64,000 nucleotides of DNA, from contig CM119270.1 of NCBI GenBank assembly GCA_051294375.1, positions 18,895,272 through 18,959,271 on the forward strand, in the 5' to 3' direction. The stretch comes from Paraspadella gotoi (Eukaryota > Chaetognatha). The notes beneath the pieces were generated by a model. The model did no database searches. It was not told the DNA's origin and saw nothing but the letters and a program-made list of their open reading frames with translations. Positions 26,003 through 37,725 of this stretch are shown one piece after another (positions within the stretch are counted from its first letter, which is position 1; each line of letters begins with the position of its first letter). The translations under genes were made by a program, and so were the position numbers.

Positions 26003-26319
26003 NNNNNNNNNNNNNNNNNNNNNNNNNNNNNNNNNNNNNNNNNNNNNNNNNNNNNNNNNNNNNNNNNNNNNNNNNNNNNNNNNNNNNNNNNNNNNNNNNN
26101 NNNNNNNNNNNNNNNNNNNNNNNNNNNNNNNNNNNNNNNNNNNNNNNNNNNNNNNNNNNNNNNNNNNNNNNNNNNNNNNNNNNNNNNNNNNNNNNNNNNN
26201 NNNNNNNNNNNNNNNNNNNNNNNNNNNNNNNNNNNNNNNNNNNNNNNNNNNNNNNNNNNNNNNNNNNNNNNNNNNNNNNNNNNNNNNNNNNNNNNNNNNN
26301 NNNNNNNNNNNNNNNNNNN
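26003..26319. other. Assembly gap (317 N)
   Basis: A run of N. Confidence 1.
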
Positions 26320-26385
26320 TTCGATTCTTCCATTTCGTCCGACGGATTTTTATGGAATTTGATTGAGAAACCGGCGTTGTAGTCA

Positions 26386-26422
<37 letters not shown>

Positions 26423-26690
26423 CTCATCTTCGTCCCGGATCGAAATTGTCAAGAGTACATCGTCATTGTCAGAATAATGTCAGCGTGCCTGGTCAAAGTC
26501 AATGTACATTATAATTTGTAATTTATAATTAAATCGTTATTTCCGTTTGTCATCATCGTATGAAAACCAACCATCTATCTCCTAGTCATCGTCGTCATCG
26601 TCATCGTCGTCATCATCGTCGTCATCGTCGTCTTCGTCGTCATCATCGTCGTCGTCTTCGTCATCGTCGTCTTCGTCGGCGTCGAATTTC
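26386..26690. repeat. (CGT)n and (CGTCAT)n microsatellites
   Basis: A perfect CGT run at 26386-26422 and an imperfect CGT/CAT mixture at about 26583-26690. Acidic or serine-rich frames here come from the repeat. Confidence 0.9.
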
Positions 26691-26795
26691 GCATTTTATT
26701 CGCGTTTCTCTTCGGACGCGAACGAGGAGCGACTAACGTCATCTGTCACATTTGATGGAGTTTCCAGTTGGAAACAGATTGCAAGAGGTAAATAT

Positions 26796-26923
26796 GGTGG
26801 CTCTCTCTCTCTCTCTCTCCATACTCTCCGATTTCTTTTTTATGGCTTGTTCGTGTTTTCTAATGCGCTCTCTCTCTCTGCTTCTCTCTTCTCTTCTCTC
26901 TCTCTCTCGTCTCTCATCTCTCT

Positions 26924-26960
<37 letters not shown>

Positions 26961-27075
26961 ATATTTTTTATGTCTGTGGGTCCGTCTCTAAAAACTTGGT
27001 TCTGCCAGAAAGAAAAGTAGCCGCAAATGTCTCTCTCTCTCTCTCTCACTTTCTCTCTCTGTTTATCTCTCTCCC
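26796..27075. repeat. CT-rich cluster
   Basis: CT tracts at 26802-26820, 26868-26957 and 27029-27075, with unique sequence between. Confidence 0.85.
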
Positions 27076-28460
27076 CCTCCTTTCTCCTTTGAATCAAATT
27101 ACTATTTTTAAGTAGGGAAATAAAATTATGCCGACGGATTTTTTCCCAAAAATTTACTACATTGGCACGTGTTAAACATTAGGCTGAAATCGTCCACGCG
27201 GAATTCGTATCCCGACTGCAAATTGAGTAATGACTGTTTGCATCATACGCGATGTTGGGTGATGCCTGTTTGCATCTTATGCGACAACAAAGGATAAAAA
27301 AAAGATCTGACGGCGTAATGAAGACGAGAGACGATGTACGAACAAAAGCGGACGGGGAATAATTGATATGCGGACCGCATTGACACGGACTTGAAATGAA
27401 AGGAACGAGAAAGGGGAGAAAGGGAATAAGGAAGAGAGGATAAGAAAGGGGAAGGAGAAATTAAAAGGAAAGTGGGGAGAAAGAAAATAGAAATAATAAC
27501 GGAATGAAGGGAAGGTATCGGATGTAAACCATTAGCAGCGAGGAAGTTGGTTTTAACTTAAGAGTGAATAAATGAGAGATGAAAGGGAAAAAAGTTGAAA
27601 CAGTATCCATGACTTTATGCAGAAAATTAAAACAATAATTAGGTTAGAATTAAAAAAAAAATAATAATAATAATACGCAAGGAAAAAAACACAAATCAAA
27701 GCAAAAGAAAGGATGTGTAGTTAGTTGTGCTCATAGTCATATATGGAATTTTATAATTTGAAGAAAAACATATTTCGGTTATGGCAGTATTTGAGGGTAT
27801 GGTCATGTGAAATTCAATTTGGACAATTAAAAGACAGTATTTATTATTATTATCTATTTATTTAACATTAACTTTTTACGATATCTATAGGTAGAGGTAT
27901 TATTTTGCGCCCAAGTTTAAAATAAAAACTAGAGAAGCACACTCTTTGTAAATTCGACGACTGAAATGTAAACAAGTAAACATTGAACTTCCCAGAGAAG
28001 CACGCGGGTCGGTTTGCCATAAAATGTTTGACGAAGCTCGCTTGTTTTTAGCGCCCGAGGATCGCGCTCGATAAAAATAGAACTGACAACGATTTTGTTC
28101 TCTTCATTTTTTTCCATCCGTCCATCCGTCCGTTCGTCCAACCAAAAACTGTATAGTAATAATTCCCGAAATTATTTCGAAAATTCGAGAGTCAGGAAAT
28201 AAATAAAATTAAATAATCGCCCAGAAAATAATTTTTTTTAAATAAGCTTAAAAGAATATATCTTTTTAGTTTCATAATTTTTTTTCCCAGCGACGACGCG
28301 AGATAAAAGGAATGTCCCAACTTCTAACTCCGCCGACGACGACAACGACGACAAAATACCAAAGACGAAGTTTCACTCATTTCACTTCTACTTTGGCATC
28401 CATTAATCATTGCGGTATTTCTTGTCCACCCATTGATATTGTACTATTTTTAGTAAACGA
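27076..28460. other. AT-rich intergenic DNA upstream of the channel genes
   Basis: Two copies of a 'ctgtttgcatcatacgcga'-like element lie at about 27230-27290. Otherwise it is unique AT-rich sequence without a gene. A TATAAAA at 28464-28470 precedes the first channel ATG by 59 bases, but in such AT-rich DNA it may be chance. Confidence 0.5.
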
Positions 28461-28528
28461 AAATATAAAATTAAAAAAATTATACTAAATAAAAAATTAA
28501 AGCTGCCGGATTTACTCAATTTAAAATC

Positions 28529-30451
28529 ATGTGGAATCGAAAGATTGCGATCAAATGCAGAAGCAAAAGCAACAACAACGAGAACAAAAACAACAATAAC
28601 AAAAACAACAATAACAAAAACAACATAAACAACAACAACACTAGCGTCCTCACTAAGGCTTTTTTCAACCAAACAACGGCGCACGGATTCGAGCGCCTGG
28701 TTTCAACTTCAGGCGCCAGGCGCGCCTTCTGGACGATCGTTTGCTTCTGGTCTTACGTGGGTCTCTTTGGCCTGATTTGCAAAACGACGATGGATTGGAG
28801 AGATGTGAACAACACGGCCATTGATGCCAGAATATTGAGGATGAGCATCGATCACAACGAGGGCACAAGTACTGAATTATACCCGCGGATGGTCGTTTGC
28901 GTTCCAAGTAGCAACTACTCTATGCAAGACCTGCAGGCAATGACGTAACCGCGCAAATGTTACTTTCAATTTTGACCGAACTGAAAATAGAAAATTTGAA
29001 GTTATCATGAAAACTAATAAAAAGGGCCATAAAAATTATTTATATCATAAGAGTAATTATGTATGTATATATTAAAAAATAATATAACTTAAATCTTTTT
29101 CTTGATTTTTAAATTCAGACGATGCTATTTAACAAGCCGGTAAATGGAGAACAATACGTTCCCAAGTTCCAACCGACTCTCTTCACAGCGAGCTACAAAG
29201 TTATACCCGGTGCGCTTTCCGCTTACGGCATTTGCGCTCCAGTGGAAGGAGCTGGAATCCAGATCTACTGGGGCGCCGTGCAGGAGCTAATTCTTTACTT
29301 TCGCTTAACAAAGGAGCAGGAAACGCCTTTGGAGAGCAACGCTGGATATCTGTTGCGGCGTCCTGAAGAAAACAATGTCATTCAGATGCAAGTCATTGGT
29401 GCAAGAAGATTTCTCATCGAGGGGAGTTTGTTCCGAGTAAAACTTTAATGATTGTAATCATACAGTAGATTTTACTTTGACTGATTTTCTAATGGGAGGG
29501 CATCTTATATTAATATTATTTTTGTTTTTGTTTTAGACTTCGGGATATACAAATGAGTATCCTCCAGGATTCAAAAATGAGACATCCATTTACGATCACT
29601 ACCACTGCAACGACCTTTGTTTTGCACGGGAGGTCAAACGAAAGAATTCCAGTTGCGACCCTTGGCCAGCGAGACAATTGCAAATGGTTTGGAAAAAGGA
29701 TTGGTGGAAAAGGATGGAAGCAGATTGTATGATAAATGACCGATATTATCCATTGCCTTCCTATTGCTTATGCAATAAAAAACGTATATATGAATTGGAT
29801 GAATGCGTGAAAAGTAAGAAAAGTCAATAACAAAAATATGTCTAGGAATTACTTAGCTCTTGAGTTTAGTTTATTAGTTGTCATTACTATTCTTTCATTC
29901 AGCCGAAATATGAGCTATTCAGTTTCAAAAATTAATAACCATGACTAAATTCACAACTGTTTGTCAAATTAATATAAGTATTTTTGGAACTTGTTAAAGT
30001 TTCAGCACAAATCATTTTAAAACATCTAAAAATTTAATCTTATATCTCTTCAGAACTGGAACATAAGAGAATTTCAGATTCCTGCATGGACGAATGTAAA
30101 CCGTCATCGGTGATCGACCAAATTCGACAAAATCCAATGATTCAAGGGCAAAAATTTCATGATGCCATCTGCAGTCACTACAATTGCCTCAACCAAACCA
30201 AAACGCCGACGACAATGATGACGACGCAGCAAGAAATTGATTTGGAAATGATTATCAAAAAGCCAAAGATGACCGGGCCAGATTGGTTAGCGGCCATTGG
30301 GGGATATTTGGGTCTCTTAGTTGGAGTTTCGATCATTACCATCATTGAAGTCTTGGAATTTTTGGCCGATTTGGTGAGAAGAGCTTTGAAGAGGGCGACT
30401 GGAGAAAAAAATATTTGTGGCGTAAAAATTAAACACTTTGATGTTGCCTAA
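28529..30451 (+). CDS. DEG/ENaC-family sodium channel, copy 1 (pickpocket-like), 4 exons
   Basis: Predicted amiloride-sensitive-type cation channel subunit of the plasma membrane; the family forms trimers. Exons: 28529-28936, 29119-29436 (ancestral end 29421), 29537-29813, 30054-30451; about 466 residues. An Asn-rich N-terminus (15-37) precedes the conserved gating His-Gly (52-53) and TM1 (about 66-84). The post-TM1 motif YPRMVVC is at 118-124. The loop has N-glycosylation-type NNT and many cysteines (145-410). TM2 is at about 412-437 with the GxS filter as GVS (425-427), followed by IITIIEVLEF. Both termini would be cytoplasmic. Intron 1 is GC-AG. The exon 2 donor has changed from GT to GG, and use of the next GT would add GSLFR. 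The loop is short for the family. A close paralogue follows in tandem. Ligand and ion preference cannot be read from sequence. Confidence 0.9.
28937..29118 (+). other. Intron 1 of channel copy 1, GC-AG type
   Basis: Exon 1 ends CTGCAG and the intron starts GCAATG. The acceptor is 'aaattcag' at 29111-29118. The reading frame requires a phase-0 junction here, and the nearest GT (28946) would break the frame. The paralogue has the same arrangement. Confidence 0.8.
29422..29536 (+). other. Intron 2 of channel copy 1 with displaced donor
   Basis: By alignment with copy 2, the donor should be GTGAGT at 29422. The bases are GGGAGT instead. A phase-0 GTAAAA at 29437 could serve. The acceptor 'gttttag' ends at 29536. 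Confidence 0.7.
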
Positions 30452-30795
30452 GAAACATTTTCCATCTTTGATTTTGTAATCAACTTTGAGATCCCCTGCT
30501 TGTATGAATGCTATTATTTTAAATATTTTGTAGACACTCTGTAGATATCTGATATTTTCAACATATTTTTGTTATAGTCCATTCTATTTGTTAGGTATTT
30601 TTTTAAGGAATGTCTATTTTTTACTGATTAGCTCGTTTTTATCATGAGATATTTTTGCATATTTTTAAAAGAACATACTTTCATCAAAGACCTCATCTTT
30701 GGTTTCTTTATCCATCAGTTATTGTGGTTTTTCTCTCCTATGTACATTTGATTCTTAGTGAAGGAAGAAAAAATCAGATATATACTTAAAACATT

Positions 30796-32747
30796 ATGCC
30801 AAAAAAAGAAATCATGCCGGAATTGGTTCAAAATTTTGAGGATCAGTTTAAAATGATGGGGCGTCGAAACATCCCATTCCAATTCTCTGGCAAAAACAAC
30901 GAATGCAGCAATACTGATCTTGCTCTCGCCTTTTTCTCTCAAACATCCGCGCACGGCGTCAACCGATTGGTCTCCACTTCAGGCGCCAGGCAAATATTCT
31001 GGACGATCATCTGCCTGGCGTCATATGTGATTCTTTTTGTCCTGATTGGTGAAACCACGATGGATTGGTTAGACGTTAATAACACGGCCATTGATGCCAA
31101 GATGTCAAAGATGAGGTTTGATCACTTTGCCCCAGATGAACATGGTTTTTACCCACGGATGGTCATCTGTGCCCCAAATAGCAATTTCTCTCTGAAAGAT
31201 TTACAGGCAATAATAAAATATAACCTTTTTTTATAAGAGAAGCGATTTAACCTGGTCAGCTTATTTTATACGCTGATATCTTTTGCTACATATTTTAGCT
31301 TCCAAATTTATTTTCTTATGCCTTATCAAATATTCAATTCAGGTCAATCTGTCAATAATACGTAAAAATAAAAGAATATTAAATTATTTTGTATAATATT
31401 TTGTTTCTAATTTTTTTCAAAAAATATATTAATTATTCATTGGTTATACTAGAAATAAAGTTATTAAAATATTGTTATATAAATATTTTTACTTTTAAAC
31501 TTCAGACAATTAGGATACTGGAGCCATTACATGGTGAAGAATTTTTTCCCGAGTTTCGCCCAACTCTATTCACTGCTAGCTACAAAGCTAATCCAGGCGC
31601 GCGCTCTGCGTATGGAATCTGTGCTCCGCTAAACGGAACAGGGAGCCAAATCTACTGGGGTTCAGTACAGGAGCTGAGTATTTACTTTCGCTTGACAATG
31701 GAGCAGGAAACTCCACTGGAGAGCAACGCTGGATACCTGCTGAAGCGTCCTAAAAAGCACAATGTCATTCAGATGCAAATTATAGGCGCCAGAAGAATTC
31801 ACATTAAGGTGAGTGTGTTTTGAGTTGGAATTTATAAAACAATATTCTTAGCTGAAAAAGGTTAAACACCTCAAACAAAATACATCGACCATAACATAGT
31901 TGTAATTATAGATTTTGAGTAACTTAGTTTTCATGTTTAATTTTTTTCCTATTCTTATTTGACCACTTAAGACAGAAGGATATACAAATGATTACCCTCC
32001 CGAAGTGAAAAATGAAACTTCAATCTACGATAGCTACCACTGTCATGATCTCTGCTTCGCTCGTGAAGTCACACTGCGAAATTCCAGTTGCAACTCTTGG
32101 CCAGCAAGGCAATTGCAAATGGTCTGGAAAAAAGATTGGTGGAAATTGATGGATGCAGATTGTGTACCTATCGATGGGGATTTTCCGTTGCCTTCATATT
32201 GCTTATGCAATGATGAACGTTTATTTAATTTGGACGAATGCGTTGAAAGTAAGGAAACAGTTTAAACTTATTGTAATTATTTTTTTAGAGAACTTCATCA
32301 TGGTTTAGTTTGTTTTTGTTTTAGTTATTTTGACTCTGCTTGACAATTATATTTTTTCATAATTATCACTTTTCAGAACTTGAACCTGAAAGAATTTCCG
32401 ACTCCTGCATGAACGAATGTAAACCGGCCGCGATTATTGACCAAATCAGACAAAATCCGCTGAGTTACGAAACCAAATTTCATGAAATCATTTGCCGAAA
32501 ATTTAAATGCTTCAACGATACAGTTTGGCCGACCACAATGATGAGCGCTCAGCAAGAAATCGATTTGGAAGTGATAATTAAAAAGCCAAAGATGAACGGG
32601 TCAGATTGGCTGGCGGCCGTCGGGGGATATCTGGGTCTTTTGGTCGGAGTATCAATCATCACCATCATTGAAGTCTTGGAATTTGTGATCCTGTTGTTAA
32701 GAAGGGCGTTCACAAGAGCTTCTGGGGAAAAAGTTTGCGCGGCGTGA
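30796..32747 (+). CDS. DEG/ENaC-family sodium channel, copy 2 (pickpocket-like), 4 exons
   Basis: A paralogue of the preceding gene in the same orientation, starting 344 bases after its stop. Exons: 30796-31206, 31506-31808, 31972-32248, 32377-32747, giving 453 residues. The His-Gly gating pair is at 53-54, TM1 at about 67-84, the YPRMVIC motif at 119-125, and TM2 at about 407-433 with GVS at 421-423. Nearly all extracellular cysteines line up with copy 1. The last exon is roughly two-thirds identical to copy 1 and the pore helix is almost unchanged. The N-terminus lacks the Asn tract of copy 1. Junction phases are 0, 0 and 1, as in copy 1. Intron 1 is GC-AG and introns 2 and 3 have GT donors (GTGAGT, GTAAGG). 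All exons are intact, so a functional subunit is likely. Which ATG is used (30796 or 30814) is not certain. Confidence 0.92.
31207..31505 (+). other. Intron 1 of channel copy 2, GC-AG type
   Basis: Exon 1 ends TTACAG, the intron starts GCAATA and it ends 'aaacttcag'. There is no GT near the exon end that keeps the frame. The length (299) and sequence differ from the matching 182-base intron of copy 1, although the donor type is the same. Confidence 0.8.
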
Positions 32748-33068
32748 ATGATTAACCTTTTTTGTCAGTAATGATGACTTCACTTTGACCTTTTTGGTGT
32801 GACAAGATGATATTTTCATATTAAGTAGATTTTTAAATTTTACCTAAGATGTACGGTAAATTTAAAATTTAATTTGTTGTATAAAGATTCGTAAATATTA
32901 CATTTCACACCTGGTCTTTTAAAATTTTTTTAAAAAAAGGAAAAGAAAAGGAAAAATAAGAAATTTTACAAAGGAATTGAAGTTCTGAGAGAAAAAGAAA
33001 AAAAAGAAAAGAAAGAAGAAAAGAAAGAAGCAAAGAAATTGGAGCAAGGCCAGGAAAGGCGTCAGCCG
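32748..33068. other. AT-rich 3' flank of the channel pair
   Basis: No gene. No canonical AATAAA is seen directly after the stop of copy 2. The end is A-rich with 'aaaagaaag' repeats. Confidence 0.5.
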
Positions 33069-33338
33069 NNNNNNNNNNNNNNNNNNNNNNNNNNNNNNNN
33101 NNNNNNNNNNNNNNNNNNNNNNNNNNNNNNNNNNNNNNNNNNNNNNNNNNNNNNNNNNNNNNNNNNNNNNNNNNNNNNNNNNNNNNNNNNNNNNNNNNNN
33201 NNNNNNNNNNNNNNNNNNNNNNNNNNNNNNNNNNNNNNNNNNNNNNNNNNNNNNNNNNNNNNNNNNNNNNNNNNNNNNNNNNNNNNNNNNNNNNNNNNNN
33301 NNNNNNNNNNNNNNNNNNNNNNNNNNNNNNNNNNNNNN
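33069..33338. other. Assembly gap (270 N)
   Basis: A run of N. Confidence 1.
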
Positions 33339-33861
33339 TTTAATTTAAACAAACGAAAACTGAAAAAGATGATCGGATTTCTCAAATGTTGGTATTGACG
33401 ACGACGACGACGACGACGACGACGATACTAAGACGAATGACCCGAGACACGATCGACGCCCTCAACGACACGATTCGATTCGATGGACGAATGCCAGCCG
33501 GCCCCTGGGCCCCACCTGGACGACAAGACNNNNNNNNNNNNNNNNNNNNNNNNNCAGGAATGATTGCAACGCCACGGTTGCAGGAAGAAGAGGATAAGAA
33601 ATAAGATGCGCAGTTAAGGATAGAATTAATAAACATTAGATTAGAAGTAAATTTATAAAATATAAATATATTAAGGTTTAATTTAACAACGAAACTGAAA
33701 AAGAAATATGATTTTTCAAAGTTGGTATTGACGACGACGACGGACGATGACGACGACGACGACGATACTAAGACGAATACCCGAGTGGCCCTCGACGACA
33801 CGATTCGATTCGATGACGAATGCGCCGGCCCCTGGCCCACCTGAACGACAAGACCTGACAC
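33339..33861. repeat. About 190-bp direct duplication with (ACG)n, around a 25-N gap
   Basis: 33339-33529 and about 33675-33861 are the same sequence in the same orientation, each with an (ACG)n run (33397-33424; about 33729-33765) and the 'cgacacgattcgattcgatg' motif. Differences are small indels. A 25-N gap at 33530-33554 directly follows the first copy. Confidence 0.85.
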
Positions 33862-34013
33862 ACCTTAAACTGACCCGACCACGCTCTCTACCTTGCTGAT
33901 AATACCCTGCTAAAATTTCGCCTCCCATATTGACAGGGTCCCTTTCTAACTGACAAGCTTCCTTGCCAAGCCTCATAATGCGTCGAGAGGGCCCACACTA
34001 AGCCGCAAGCCCC

Positions 34014-34225
34014 TAGCCTAGATCATTGCCCCCTATTCTGCCAGCCCATACCTCTTAAATTGTCGACAATCCCCCTGGCCCCCTATCTAGCCGACAAGGC
34101 CCTCGCCTAGTCATGCCCCTATTCTACCAGCCCAATACCTCTTAATTGCCCCCCTGGGCCCCCTATCTAGCCGACAAGGCACCTGCCTAGCCCATATTCC
34201 CTATCTGCCGACAAGGCTCCCACTC
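34014..34225. repeat. About 85-bp GC-rich tandem repeat, 2.5 copies
   Basis: The units contain 'ccctatctagccgacaaggc' and 'cccctattctaccagccca'. The last copy is truncated. It sits between the 190-bp duplication and the 32-bp array. Confidence 0.85.
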
Positions 34226-34257
34226 CGCTCAGAGATAAAACTTTTGTTTCGTCACAT

Positions 34258-34840
34258 GGCCAGTTGCCCCACCTCCGCTTTTCAATCCAGCCAGTTGGCC
34301 CCACCTCCGCTTTCAAATCCAGCCAGTGGCCCCACCTCCGCTTTCCAAATCCAGCCAGTTGGCCCCCACCTCGCTTTCAAATCCAGCCAGTTGGCCTCAC
34401 CTCCGCTTTCAAATCCAGTTGGCCCCACCTCGCTTTTAAATCAGCCATTTGGCACCCCCACCTCCACTTTTCAAATCCAGCCCAGTTGGCCCACCTCCGT
34501 TTTTTCAAATCCACCATTGGCCCCACCTCCGCTTTCAAATCCAGCCAGTTGGCCCCACCTCCGCTTTCAAATCAGCCAGTGGCCCCACCTCCGCTTTCAA
34601 ATTCCAGCCAGTTGGCCCCACCTCCGCTTTCAAAATCCAGCCAGTTGGCCTCACACTCCGCTTTCAAATCAGTTGGGCCCCACCTCCGCTTTCAAATCCA
34701 GCCATTTGGCCCCACCTCCGCTTTTCAATCCAGCCAGTTGGCCCCACCCCGCTTTTCAAATTTCCTGCCAGTTTGGCCCCACCTCCGCTTTCAAAATCCA
34801 GCCAGTTGGCCCCACCTCCGCTTTCAAATCCAGCCTCCGC
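34258..34840. repeat. 32-bp GC-rich satellite array, about 18 copies
   Basis: The unit core is 'tccagccagttggccccacc' followed by 'tccgctttcaaa'. Copies differ mostly by one-base indels, some lacking the 'agcca' part. All three forward frames stay open because the unit lacks stops, and the proline-rich frames are artefacts. Confidence 0.95.
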
Positions 34841-34880
34841 GTTTTTCGTGTTTAAGTCTTCGGCGTCGCGATTAACTCTG

Positions 34881-34904
34881 CCTTACCTCGATGCTGAGGT
34901 AAGG
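34881..34904. other. Small perfect hairpin
   Basis: A nine-base stem 'ccttacctc'/'gaggtaagg' with a six-base loop. The 34841-35500 surroundings are otherwise unique, with an AG stretch at about 35175-35233 and no gene. Confidence 0.5.
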
Positions 34905-35556
34905 GGGGCAGGGAGGGTAAGGTTAGAGGGATGAAGGTAGGCTTCGGGTCAGTTGTCGTTTGTGGTGGCCCGAAATGATAAATAAAGATAAAAGAAAATT
35001 AAAAATATATGAGGTATGAATTGACAAAAATTAAATAAAAATAAACAAAGAGGAAAGAGAATAAAAACGAGAAAAAAGGCTGAGTTAATGTTGAGCAGGA
35101 AAATGAAAAGATTAAAGAAAAGAAAAAAAAGGAAACTTGGGTGAAAGACAGGACGCGACAAAGGAATTAGTGACAGAGAGAGAGAGAGAGAAAATAAGAG
35201 TGAGAGAGAGACAGAGAGATAGAGAGAGAGAGCAAACAGAGATTGCGAGATTATTGGTCCCATCTGCTACTGACTCGCGGTTTTGTCAATAAGGGGTTTT
35301 CCCTAGATTGCGATTTTTTTTGTCTCCTAATTTTTCAGAGGTAAAATATTTAAAAAAGCGGGATTGAAAGTGAGAAGAGATGAGTGAAAATGAAAAGTTT
35401 AAAGGTTTTTATGAGTAAATGAAAAGATTACCTGTTTGTACAATGTACATGTATGTACATTTTGCAGGTCTGAAAAGAAAGTAATATAGTAAACTAAAAA
35501 TTGTTAGTCATTTTTACTTTTTTTTATTGTCTCGCTATCTCTTTCTTTTTATCTAG

Positions 35557-35558
<2 letters not shown>

Positions 35559-35589
<31 letters not shown>

Positions 35590-35599
35590 TGTTTCTTTG

Positions 35600-35657
<58 letters not shown>

Positions 35658-35659
35658 TC
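35559..35659. repeat. (TTTC)n microsatellite
   Basis: About 25 units with three GTTTC variants near 35590. Confidence 0.97.
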
Positions 35660-35892
35660 CTCTGTTCTCCTTTTCTTCCCGCGATTCTCCAATTTCGTGT
35701 TCATCCTTCAACGAACATTTGACGAACGACTTTGGCGAATGAACGACGGCAGCGACGACGACGACGACGACGACCACAGCGGAATTTGAAATCAGACTTC
35801 GAGAATGAAACACCTGAGATTCTTGTGACGTAGAAAGAAAGGTTTCGCGTTCGAAACTTGGGTTGAGCACAACTTTTAGACAATACAACTAA

Positions 35893-36060
35893 TATATATA
35901 TATATATATANNNNNNNNNNNNNNNNNNNNNNNNNNNNNNNNNNNNNNNNNNNNNNNNNNNNNNNNNNNNNNNNNNNNNNNNNNNNNNNNNNNNNNNNNN
36001 NNNNNNNNNNNNNNNNNNNNNNNNNNNNNNNNNNNNNNNNNCTCTCTCTCTCTCTCTCTC
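35893..36060. other. (AT)n, 131-N gap, (CT)n
   Basis: AT dinucleotides run into the gap at 35911-36041 and CT dinucleotides leave it. The gap is bounded by simple repeats on both sides. Confidence 0.95.
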
Positions 36061-36245
36061 TGAAAATAAAATACCGACATCGACAAAAAGACAAGAAATT
36101 GAAAGCATTTGTCACAACGACTGTAAAAGCCGACAACAATAACAACAAAACCAGACAACAACAACAACAACTCCCTCTCTGTCGCCCCACGAAACCGTAA
36201 CGCCCGTCGTTTGTCCCCGATTGACGACACGTCATCTCCAATTCT

Positions 36246-36313
36246 CGGACGGAGAAGGAGGAGGAGGAGGAGGAGGAGCAGGAGGAGGAGGAGGATCTGG
36301 ATGGAATAAGAAG
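36246..36313 (+). other. (GGA)n run ending in a consensus splice donor
   Basis: A GGA run (about 36246-36295) is followed by 'tggaataagaag' and then GTAAGT at 36314. AAG|GTAAGT is a perfect donor, and one frame stays open from about 36144 to it, reading a glycine-rich end. No partner exon or homology is seen. It may be a 5' exon or chance. Confidence 0.2.
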
Positions 36314-37320
36314 GTAAGTTTTTGTCAGGTTAGGGTCTGGTTGTTGGACAAACTATTTGAAAATTAGGAAAAAAAATGCAGAAAGTAGGAAACTAAAACT
36401 GTATAGATCCCTCATTTATTTCCACGAGACAACTATCAACAAATCGTATCAAACTAAGATTAAAAAAAATAATGTGATTGCAAGTGATTAGTACTTAGTA
36501 AAACTAATAATCTTGCGTATATCTAAAAGAAAATTAAGTAAAAAAAAAGAAAAGAAAATAAATAGAAAATCTTAACGATAAAATGCTAAAGGAGAGTCTG
36601 CGATCAAGTACAGCGACTGAATTATGGACAGATTTGATGCCGAGTTGTCGAGGTAGAGGGTGAGAGAGTGGGGGGCAGGGGGAAGGCGAGGGGGGGCACA
36701 CAGTGTATCCCACACGCGTGGAAAAGTCATGGTCATCACTTTAGCGATTTCTATTGATTTTTGACAAATATCTTGTCTTTAAATTCCTTTTGCCATTTCT
36801 ATTAAACGTTATTTCGTTTTTTTATTGTCTTTAGTACGGAAATTATTATTTTCATGCGGTCTTTGCGATGCCAAATTGAAATTTTTGATTGCTGGTTTTG
36901 CGTTACCACAACATTATATCACTAGAAATAACTAATTTTTATTAAAAACTATATATTTTTAATAATCATCAACAGCTCTTTTCGCTAAGCGTTTCTTTTG
37001 AATATTATTTTTTATTAATATTTGTAGAATGAAAGTTGCAATACAGTTGGCCATTAAGTGGCAAAGTGATTTAGAATGAAATGAGCCTCCGGATTTCCTT
37101 AAGTTCAGCTTTTAAGTTGTTCGGGGATATTTTAGGGATCATCGAAATTTAACTTTCAAAGGCATTCAAATGGCTGGGTGGATGTCTGAACATTAACCCC
37201 TGTTGCGGTTTTTTTTGCGGGTTTTTCGTTTTAGAAAGAAATCTGACTTGCAAAGTAGACTAGTTTATGTAAATTCCGAAATTTTATTTTCTTATATAAA
37301 TTTTAACTAAGAAGTTGCGG
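36314..37320. other. AT-rich DNA without a gene, one G-rich patch
   Basis: A patch at about 36670-36697 has three runs of five or more G, a possible G-quadruplex. The rest is featureless. Confidence 0.5.
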
Positions 37321-37328
37321 AGGCGACG

Positions 37329-37591
37329 AAAGAGAGAGAGATAGAAAAAGAGAGAGAGGAAAAAGATAGAGAGAGAGAATAGAGAGAGAGAGAGAAGAGA
37401 GGATGAGAGAGAATAAGAGATGCGTAACTATCAGCCGCTGCTCGTTTTGACTAATCAGAAGAGAAAGAGAATGAGAGAGAGGAGAGAGAGAGAGTGAGAG
37501 GAGGAGATGAGTAGAGATGAGAGCGAGAGGAGAGAGAAGAGAGAAAGAGAGAGGAGAGAAAGAAGAGAGAGAGAGAAAAAAAAAAAAAAAA

Positions 37592-37622
<31 letters not shown>

Positions 37623-37694
37623 AGATTCGAATTCAAGCCTCTGCTTTTGGAATATTTCATAAGAGAAATAAAGAAGAAGGAAAGAGGGAGAAAA

Positions 37695-37725
<31 letters not shown>

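Noticed and set aside
28937-28950. GT donor at 28946 for exon 1 of channel copy 1
   Set aside because: It would put exon 2 out of frame, and copy 2 has no matching GT.
34244-34934. Three overlapping proline-rich frames of 161-203 residues
   Set aside because: They are three readings of the same 32-bp satellite unit, and indels between units rule out one maintained frame.
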